The notes beneath the pieces were generated by a model that worked only from the letters and a program-made list of their open reading frames with translations, searched no databases and had not been told where the DNA came from. Source: Bartonella alsatica (lineage in GTDB: Bacteria; Pseudomonadota; Alphaproteobacteria; Rhizobiales; Rhizobiaceae). Taken from it: DNA of 64,000 nucleotides. This document shows, piece by piece, positions 57,645 through 64,000 of the stretch. Each line of letters begins with the position of its first letter. Within the stretch, counting starts at the first letter, position 1. A program made the translations under genes and the position numbers. Where the stretch lies: assembly GCF_013388295.1 (NCBI RefSeq), contig NZ_CP058235.1, positions 1,342,001 through 1,406,000 on the forward strand, read 5' to 3'.

Positions 57645-60311
57645 ATGACAAAATGGGTTTACAGTTTTGGTGATAGCAATGCAGAAGGAAGTGCGAACGA
57701 ACGCAATCTTCTTGGTGGCAAAGGAGCTAATTTGGCAGAAATGAGTAGTCTTGGTTTGCCTGTACCTCCCGGATTTACTCTTACGACAGAAGTTTGTAAT
57801 TTTTATTACGCGCATGACAAGTCATATCCAGAAGATCTACAAGAAGCTGTTAAACAAGCACTTCAACACATTGGCGAACAAACAGGACGTGAATTTGGTA
57901 ACGAAAAAAGGCCGCTTTTACTCTCTGTTCGCTCGGGAGCACGGACTTCTATGCCAGGGATGATGGATACAGTACTTAATCTTGGTATGAATGATAAAAC
58001 TGTAGAAGCGATTGCTTTACAAGCCAATAATGAACGCTTTGCTTATGACAGTTATCGACGTTTTATCCAAATGTATTCTCATGTTGTTTTAGGACTGGAT
58101 CATTCGCATTTTGAAGAGATACTTGATGAGGCGAAAGTGCGCAATGGTTATGATATTGATACAGAAATGACAGCAGCGGATTGGAAAGATATCGTTATTT
58201 CTTATAAAGAATATGTTGAAGAAAAGCTGAAGAAGCCTTTTCCACAAGATCCTGAACAGCAGCTATGGGGTGCAATTGGGGCAGTTTTTTCAAGTTGGAT
58301 GACAGCACGGGCAATCACATATCGTCGTTTACATAATATTCCTGAAAGTTGGGGAACAGCAGTTAATGTGCAAGCTATGGTTTTTGGCAATATGGGTGAA
58401 GATTCAGCAACGGGTGTTGCTTTCACACGTAATCCATCGACAGGGAAAAAAGAACTTTATGGTGAATTTTTAGTGAATGCGCAAGGTGAAGATGTTGTGG
58501 CGGGTATTCGGACTCCCCAAAATATCACAGAAAATGCGCGTATTGTTGCCGGTTCAAATAAGCCCTCTTTGGAAAGGATTATGCCAGAGGCTTTTTTAAA
58601 ACTGTGTCAGATCGCACAGAAGCTTGAGCAGCATTATCAGGATATGCAAGATCTCGAATTTACAATTGAAAAAGGTAAATTATGGATGTTGCAGACTCGT
58701 TCAGGAAAACGAACGGCTCGTGCAGCTTTAAAGATGGCGATTGAAATGGTTGAGGAGGGGTTGATAAGTCGTGAAGAGGCGGTGATGCGCATTGATGCAA
58801 AATCACTTGACCAACTTTTACATCCGACACTTGATCCTAAAGCAGAACGTTTTGTTGTCGCACGTGGTTTACCTGCTTCTCCAGGAGCGGCAACGGGTGA
58901 AATTGTTTTTACTTCGGAAGAAGCAGAAACTGCTTCCGCAGAAGGTCGTAAAGTTATTTTAGTACGCATAGAAACAAGTCCAGAAGATATCCATGGGATG
59001 CACGCTGCAGAAGGAATTTTAACAACGCGCGGTGGTATGACAAGTCATGCTGCTGTTGTCGCGCGTGGTATGGGAAAACCCTGTATTTCTGGTGCTGGCA
59101 GTATACGGATTGATTATAATACAAATACAATGTTTGCTTCAGGGCAAAACTTTAAAAAGGGTGATGTCATTACGATTGATGGTGGAAGCGGAGAAATTTT
59201 TAAAGGAGAGGTTGCAATGTTGCAACCTGAGCTTTGTGGAGATTTTGCAAAGTTGATGGAATGGGCTGATGGAATGCGGCGTATAAAAGTTCGTGCTAAT
59301 GCTGAAACACCATCTGATGCACGTATGGGACGTTCCTTTGGAGCTGAAGGTATTGGACTTTGCCGTACAGAGCATATGTTTTTTTCTGGTGAACGTATTA
59401 TTGCTATGCGTGAAATGATTTTAAGTAATGATGAAAACGGGCGTCGTAAAGCATTGGATAAACTTTTGCCAATGCAGCGCTCAGATTTTAGTGAATTGTT
59501 TGAAATTATGTGTGGTTTGCCTGTTACTATTCGCTTGCTAGATCCACCGTTACATGAGTTTTTGCCAAAAACAAATACAGAAATTCTTGAAGTTGCAACA
59601 GCTATGGGAGTTTCTGCTGAAATGCTTGCTGAGCGTGCGCAGCAGTTACACGAATTTAACCCTATGCTTGGGTTACGAGGATGTCGTTTGGCTATCACTT
59701 ATCCAGAAATTGTAGAAATGCAAGCGAGGGCCATTTTTGAAGCAGCAGCAGAAGCTGCCAAAAAATCTGGATCTTCTGTTATGCTTGAAATTATGGTTCC
59801 GCTGGTTGCGTTAAAATCTGAACTTGATTTTGTAAAAGCTCGTATTGACCAGGTGGCTGATGAAGTAATGAAGGAAAAGGGAAGCAAGATTCAATACATG
59901 GTTGGAACGATGATTGAACTTCCAAGGGCAGCTCTTCGAGCAAATGAAATTGCTGAAACTGCAGAGTTTTTTTCATTTGGAACAAACGATTTGACACAAA
60001 CAACTTTTGGAATTTCACGTGATGATTCTGCTCCTTTTTTGGCAACATATGTTCAAAAAGGACTTTTAGAACAAGATCCTTTCATATCCATTGACCGTGA
60101 TGGAGTTGGAGAACTTATTTCTATTGCTGTGCAGCGTGGGCGTTCACAGCGTGCAAAAATAAAATTGGGAATTTGTGGTGAACATGGAGGCGATCCTGCT
60201 TCTATTGCTTTATGCGAAGAAAATGGTCTAGATTATATTTCCTGTTCTCCTTTTCGGGTGCCAATTGCGCGTTTAGCAGCAGCACAGTCAGCTATTGCAA
60301 AAAAGATATAA
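57645..60311 (+). CDS. ppdK: Pyruvate phosphate dikinase
   Basis: PpdK interconverts pyruvate, ATP and phosphate with PEP, AMP and pyrophosphate. The 888-residue protein has the normal order: ATP-binding N-terminal domain (GGKGANLAEMSSLGLPVPPG), the central phosphohistidine domain with TRGGMTSHAAVVARG, and a PEP/pyruvate TIM-barrel with LGICGEHGGDP near the end. A full AGGAGG ribosome site at 57630-57635 suggests strong translation. It could support gluconeogenic PEP formation or glycolytic flux, consistent with an organism that uses amino acids; this is inference. Confidence 0.97.
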   Translation: MTKWVYSFGDSNAEGSANERNLLGGKGANLAEMSSLGLPVPPGFTLTTEVCNFYYAHDKSYPEDLQEAVKQALQHIGEQTGREFGNEKRPLLLSVRSGARTSMPGMMDTVLNLGMNDKTVEAIALQANNERFAYDSYRRFIQMYSHVVLGLDHSHFEEILDEAKVRNGYDIDTEMTAADWKDIVISYKEYVEEKLKKPFPQDPEQQLWGAIGAVFSSWMTARAITYRRLHNIPESWGTAVNVQAMVFGNMGEDSATGVAFTRNPSTGKKELYGEFLVNAQGEDVVAGIRTPQNITENARIVAGSNKPSLERIMPEAFLKLCQIAQKLEQHYQDMQDLEFTIEKGKLWMLQTRSGKRTARAALKMAIEMVEEGLISREEAVMRIDAKSLDQLLHPTLDPKAERFVVARGLPASPGAATGEIVFTSEEAETASAEGRKVILVRIETSPEDIHGMHAAEGILTTRGGMTSHAAVVARGMGKPCISGAGSIRIDYNTNTMFASGQNFKKGDVITIDGGSGEIFKGEVAMLQPELCGDFAKLMEWADGMRRIKVRANAETPSDARMGRSFGAEGIGLCRTEHMFFSGERIIAMREMILSNDENGRRKALDKLLPMQRSDFSELFEIMCGLPVTIRLLDPPLHEFLPKTNTEILEVATAMGVSAEMLAERAQQLHEFNPMLGLRGCRLAITYPEIVEMQARAIFEAAAEAAKKSGSSVMLEIMVPLVALKSELDFVKARIDQVADEVMKEKGSKIQYMVGTMIELPRAALRANEIAETAEFFSFGTNDLTQTTFGISRDDSAPFLATYVQKGLLEQDPFISIDRDGVGELISIAVQRGRSQRAKIKLGICGEHGGDPASIALCEENGLDYISCSPFRVPIARLAAAQSAIAKKI

Positions 60312-60740
60312 AGTTTTGAGGTATTTTCATTCCGTGGCAGCTATTCTTATATTTAAATGATTCATAAGAAGTACATGTACTTCTTTTTAAAATATTTTTA
60401 TCCACGCACTAATCTTTTTAATGACGTTCAAGCGAAAACTCTTTTCGGTTCATGTTAAAAAGAGTATGGCAAGAAAGTGTAATTATATTCGATGTTTTAT
60501 TCCAAGTTTAAAACGAAGAGTTATCTTTGTAAGTCAATATATTAACTTTGGTACACAAAATAAGTCGTACGTACTCTTCATTTTCTTTTCTAAAAGGAAA
60601 AAATTCCGGGATGCATTATTGAGCTGTATGAGGAGAAAAAAGAAAAGCGTATCTTTGATATATTTGTGCAAAAAATATAAAATAGAATAGCATGTTATCA
60701 TTACGTTTTCAGTTTTTACTTTACAACTAGATGTTCGCCT
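60312..60740. other. Gap between ppdK and the peptidoglycan-binding-domain gene
   Basis: About 430 bases lie between two convergent genes. Besides the palindrome above there is an 89-codon Lys/Arg-rich frame from 60421 with no ribosome site, which I do not accept as a gene. Nothing else is seen. Confidence 0.45.
60366..60388 (+). terminator. Palindrome terminator candidate after ppdK
   Basis: A perfect 20-bp inverted repeat (60366-60385, AAGAAGTACATGTACTTCTT) lies 55 bases after the ppdK stop and its right arm runs into a T-tract on the plus strand. It may form an 8-bp stem with a 4-base loop. Low GC in the stem makes it a moderate terminator. Confidence 0.6.
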
Positions 60741-61586
60741 TCAATCCAACAAACCAATTTCACGCATTTTTATCAAAACTATATGATCAACCTTGCCTGT
60801 TATAGGAAGATCAAACATTTTTTGAAATTGCTTTAAGGCTTCTATTGTCTTTTGGTCTTCTATACCTGTGACAATAACTTCCTGATTACCAAAAATACGT
60901 AAAGCCTTTTGCACTTGTATAATATCTGTTACAAGAGGCTCAAAAACAGTTTTTTTTAAACGCGGCATACCTCTTGTCTTTATTTTCTCATTTATCATTT
61001 CCATTTCGCTCTGTTGAATTAATACCGCAATCTCATCTGTTTTAGTGTTGGATAAAATATTATTTTGCGTCTCCTGAGTGACTTGTTGTTTCCATAGCGC
61101 TATAGCACGACGCGTTTTAGGGCCTTCAATCCCATCTAAAGGACCATCATAAAGTCCTAGTTTTGCCAACTTCTTTTGTATTCTCAATAAACTTTCTGAC
61201 AGAGAATGCGAAGATGAATTTTTGCGTAGTTGACTTGAAAAAGGTATGGAAGTAACACGAGAATCTGCATGAAGTTTTGCTTCTTTTTCGGATAAAGTAA
61301 AGTTTCCCCCTATCTCTGAATCAAATGTGGACTGTATTTTAGTAACGAAATTCTGGTGCATTACCATTTGCAAAAATAAAGCGTTAAATGAAACAAATCC
61401 AAAACTAATGATAAAAAGAAAAGCTCCAACGAAAAAAAAAGTATTTTTGCGTGTGTAAAAATATAATTTTTTTGCTATCCAAAAAAGAAAATGACCGCTC
61501 ATAAGAAAAAACGTTATGATAATACTACTATAATATTTACGTTTTTTTACATTTTTTATTCTGCGTATCTTTCGTTTTTTTGTCAT
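60741..61586 (-). CDS. Membrane-anchored protein with two peptidoglycan-binding domains
   Basis: The 281-residue protein has a very basic N-terminus, hydrophobic helices at about residues 22-40 and 50-75, and two peptidoglycan-binding-like (PG_binding_1) domains: one around 130-165 (LLRIQKKLAKLGLYDGPLDG) and one around 215-275 (IIQVQKALRIFGNQEVIVTG, then FQKMFDLPITGKVD). This suggests an inner-membrane protein whose outer part touches the cell wall. The first 28 residues are unusually Lys/Arg-rich, there is no clear ribosome site at ATG 61586, and a start at 61502 is an alternative. Confidence 0.8.
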   Translation of the reverse strand: MTKKRKIRRIKNVKKRKYYSSIIITFFLMSGHFLFWIAKKLYFYTRKNTFFFVGAFLFIISFGFVSFNALFLQMVMHQNFVTKIQSTFDSEIGGNFTLSEKEAKLHADSRVTSIPFSSQLRKNSSSHSLSESLLRIQKKLAKLGLYDGPLDGIEGPKTRRAIALWKQQVTQETQNNILSNTKTDEIAVLIQQSEMEMINEKIKTRGMPRLKKTVFEPLVTDIIQVQKALRIFGNQEVIVTGIEDQKTIEALKQFQKMFDLPITGKVDHIVLIKMREIGLLD

Positions 61587-62479
61587 TATTTTTATTTTTA
61601 TTCCAATTGCGATTGTTTCTCACACAGAAACGAATATGAATTATTCTTACTACCAGCCAGAGGGAGTTGTATCTCTATCGTTGTCTTCTCTTTACAAATT
61701 GTATAAATAAGGTTGTCATATAAATGTATAAACTGATAACTTAACAATAGCCCTCATTTAATTTTCTTAGTTTTATATTTTATAGCATTTTTATGTACAT
61801 ATAAAAAGAACTTCCAACTAAACTGTACTATTTTTACGTTTTTAAATCACATCGCCATATATCATCATCAAACTGAAAGGTGCTTCGTCATTTTCTCATT
61901 TTTCTTGCCTAATATATTTGATAGTGTTTGAAATTAAGTTAAAAACACATTTGCTTATTACGCTGTAGAGCTGATAGTAGTGTTATATTCTTTTTAAATA
62001 TTTCACATGTACAGAGAGAGTTATATTTTAATATGAATCTACTCTTAATGTTCAATAAATTTCATAAGTGTTAACAAAAGTGATTTTGAAAATATCTGCG
62101 AGAGAATAGGCTAACTGCTTAATTCTTAATAATTTTTTATAAAATAGAAAATTACAACGTTTATTATGCAGTATCGTAATCCTTATGCATTGTTATGATT
62201 ACTAGGGATATTTTTATCACAGTATATTTGCCTTCATTATATATCGTAATTGAGTGTAAGCTTGCATATTTTCAATGTTTTTTTGGCTATGCAATTTTAA
62301 TGTTAATTTTTAAATGAAAGTATCAATACTTCTTCTTTGGACAGTTTTATCATGAATAATGTAAATTTGCTAAATAAATGCCTAATTTTATAAGATATTA
62401 TTTTATAAATTTTTTATAAAGAAGAAGAGTATAGATTACTGTTTTTGTTTCATTTACAACTGTGGTACATTGATTGCTT
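61587..62479. other. Long AT-rich intergenic region
   Basis: About 890 bases between the peptidoglycan-binding-domain gene and the DUF5330-like gene hold no gene, RNA or hairpin that I can support. Frequent stops in all frames suggest decayed sequence. Promoters for both divergent neighbours should lie near the ends. Confidence 0.5.
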
Positions 62480-62809
62480 ATGATACGTTTTTTAATCAAA
62501 TTATTATTTTTTTTGTTTTTTGTTTTTGTCATCATTTCATTTTTTATAGCAAAGCCGAGCAGTAATCATTCCTCTACCCAAAGAAATAGTGAGACAAAAA
62601 CCAGTGATGTGATTATTGCTTTTAAGGATGCTTTAAATGATTTAGGTAAGTTCTGTGACCGTAATATAAAAGCCTGTGAAGTTGGAAAGTCCTTTTTAAG
62701 TTCACTTAGTGAACGTGCATGGTATGGTGCAAGAGCAGCTTACGAATATTGGGGACGTATATTGGATAACAAGAATATGGTAGCTTCCCCAGATGTTATT
62801 CCTAAGTAA
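62480..62809 (+). CDS. DUF5330-like small membrane or exported protein
   Basis: The 109-residue protein begins with a hydrophobic segment (FLIKLLFFLFFVFVIISFFI), a polar linker and a C-terminal domain with two cysteines (KFCDRNIKACEVG) and aromatic residues, the pattern of DUF5330 proteins from Hyphomicrobiales. The first segment may be a signal anchor. I use ATG 62480; TTG 62474 lies six bases earlier and neither has a clear ribosome site. sufE lies about 150 bases downstream. Function is unknown. Confidence 0.72.
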   Translation: MIRFLIKLLFFLFFVFVIISFFIAKPSSNHSSTQRNSETKTSDVIIAFKDALNDLGKFCDRNIKACEVGKSFLSSLSERAWYGARAAYEYWGRILDNKNMVASPDVIPK

Positions 62810-62961
62810 GATAGGGACGCAAAAGTTTACACAAAAACAAAAAGCATTATCTTGAAATAAAAATTTTAATGCTCATCATTGGATTATGCTAAGAAGAATA
62901 AGCACTTATCTGTCAAAAATTGCATTCAATATGATCATTAAAACAGAACAGGATTGAAATT

Positions 62962-63372
62962 ATGACAGAAACGATCGATGATATTATAGAAAACTTTTCT
63001 TTTTTGGATAATTGGGAAGATCGTTATCGTTATGTGATTGAACTTGGCCAAGGATTGCCGCCTTTTCCTGAAAGTGCTCGAAACGATACTCACAAAGTAC
63101 CTGGCTGTGTTAGTCAAGTATGGCTTTTATCTTCACGTTCTGATTCAGAAAATCCAATAATAACTTTTCAAGGTGATTCTGATGCTCATATTGTGCGTGG
63201 GCTTATTTACATTCTTCTTGCCTTCTATTCAGGCAAAAAAGCCTCTGAAATTCGCAACGCTGATGCTGAAGGACTCTTTAAAAAACTTGGTTTAAACGAA
63301 AACCTTACACCACAACGATCCAATGGTCTTAAATCAATGATTGAACGGATCCGTAACGAGGGTTATGTATAA
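62962..63372 (+). CDS. sufE: SufE-family cysteine desulfuration protein
   Basis: SufE accepts sulfur from the cysteine desulfurase SufS for Fe-S cluster assembly. The 136-residue protein has the active cysteine at about residue 49 in HKVPGCVSQVWL, which is the family motif. AGGA precedes ATG 62962. The suf cluster itself is not in the window; free-standing sufE near mucR is usual in rhizobia. It would serve Fe-S proteins such as IspH and MutY. Confidence 0.94.
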   Translation: MTETIDDIIENFSFLDNWEDRYRYVIELGQGLPPFPESARNDTHKVPGCVSQVWLLSSRSDSENPIITFQGDSDAHIVRGLIYILLAFYSGKKASEIRNADAEGLFKKLGLNENLTPQRSNGLKSMIERIRNEGYV

Positions 63373-63477
63373 ATAAACATCTCGTAGCAAAAACTATATA
63401 AATTCTTCACAGAAAACGCACCCCCTATAAAAAGCACTTTTATACACCATAGGTACCTACTTCTTTGAAGAATACAA

Positions 63478-63915
63478 TTATTTGTTTTTTTTCCGTTTGC
63501 TTTTACGCCCAAGCCCCATTTCTTTTGCTAAAGCTGATCGCGCTTTTGCGTAATTAGGAGCCACCATAGGATAAGAACTATCCAACTGCCACTTTTCACG
63601 ATATTCTTCTGGCAACATGCCATAATGCGTCATGAGATGACGCTTTAAAGATTTAAACTTTTTCCCATCCTCAAGGCAAATAAGATAATCCGGAAAGATC
63701 GAGCGTTTTGGGTTAACAGCAGGCCTTTGCTTTTCAACTTCGACTTCTGTTAATTCTGCATTCCCTGCTTTACGAAAAGCAGCATGGACATCAGCAATCA
63801 AACTTGGCACTTCAGTCGGTCGGATAGAATTATTACTTACGTAGGCAGCAACAATATTAGCAACCAATGTAATAACTATATTGCTTTCAGTCTCTAAGAC
63901 TGGACGATGTTCCAT
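63478..63915 (-). CDS. mucR: MucR/Ros-family zinc-finger transcriptional regulator
   Basis: MucR is a global regulator of envelope and virulence genes in rhizobia, Brucella and Bartonella relatives. The 145-residue protein has the zinc-finger-like core CLEDGKKFKSLKRHLMTHY at about residues 80-99, with Cys, Asp, His and His at the metal positions (Asp in place of the second Cys of Ros). The basic tail ends in KSKRKKNK. AAAGGA precedes the ATG at 63915. It is convergent with sufE, and MucR proteins often repress their own promoter, which would lie in the last 85 bases of the window. Confidence 0.92.
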   Translation of the reverse strand: MEHRPVLETESNIVITLVANIVAAYVSNNSIRPTEVPSLIADVHAAFRKAGNAELTEVEVEKQRPAVNPKRSIFPDYLICLEDGKKFKSLKRHLMTHYGMLPEEYREKWQLDSSYPMVAPNYAKARSALAKEMGLGRKSKRKKNK

Positions 63916-64000
63916 TCTTGTTTCCTTTAATTAACGAGTAATTTAAAATCGAAATACAGCACGCATACTCATGATACAGAGATCTCACGCGCATGGATTT

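Noticed and set aside
60421..60690. 89-codon Lys/Arg-rich frame after ppdK
   Set aside because: No ribosome site before the ATG, no recognisable domain, and it lies downstream of a likely terminator between convergent genes.

Overview
The window looks like chromosome of an AT-rich, host-restricted alphaproteobacterium of the Hyphomicrobiales, most probably a Bartonella species. The reasons are a CcrM-type DNA methyltransferase, a MucR regulator, an IalB-family protein, the split F0 ATP synthase operon (atpI-B-E-B'-B), rhizobial gene order around ctaB-ispH-thrB-rnhA and mutY-dciA-dsbA, low GC, and long gene-free AT-rich gaps that suggest genome reduction. The species call is inference. No tRNA, rRNA, CRISPR array, insertion sequence or prophage was recognised.

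Layout. 1-6100: a truncated membrane-anchored protein, an SLC13/RCK_C permease, a YfgM-like TPR protein and the ribosome GTPase der. 6110-8793: the F0 ATP synthase operon. 8990-15062 (minus): glyS, glyQ, a TPR lipoprotein-like/exported protein and ispB. 15318-22309: a TrmN6-like methyltransferase, an S49 peptidase, ispE, rnhB, a Sua5/TsaC protein, an FAD-linked oxidase and a hypothetical protein. 22729-26290: purD, ubiA and pdxH, with a decayed pdxH-like fragment. 26614-35230: a CbpA-like J-protein, fabI, aroC, ribB(A), xseB, dxs, tlyA and an RNA m5U methyltransferase. 35293-42944: tldD, an IalB-like protein, ctaB, ispH, thrB, rnhA, a DsbD-alpha-like protein and yqgE. 42993-49081 (minus): a degenerate GGDEF-EAL protein, an M16 peptidase and thrC. 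49622-51730 (minus): an unusual array of four small exported paralogues with its own near-consensus promoter and terminator. 52556-63915: a HAD phosphatase, ccrM, mutY, dciA, dsbA, ppdK, a peptidoglycan-binding-domain protein, a DUF5330-like protein, sufE and mucR.

How the genes fit together. Most are housekeeping: isoprenoid supply (dxs, ispE, ispH) feeding ispB and ubiA (ubiquinone) and ctaB (heme O), respiration-linked ATP synthesis, aminoacylation, RNA modification and cofactor synthesis (riboflavin, B6, Fe-S). The comparison with usual rhizobial order suggests lost genes at three places (cox genes around ctaB, bamB between the TPR protein and der, smc between dsbA and ppdK); these are recollections of conserved synteny and need a genome search.

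The most unusual item is the four-gene array at 49714-51585. Each gene encodes a signal peptide, a short polar stretch and a Gly-rich hydrophobic C-terminal segment. Two C-terminal types alternate (I-II-I-II), suggesting duplication of a two-gene unit, and a 124-bp block covering the start of two copies is almost identical. I do not recognise the family.
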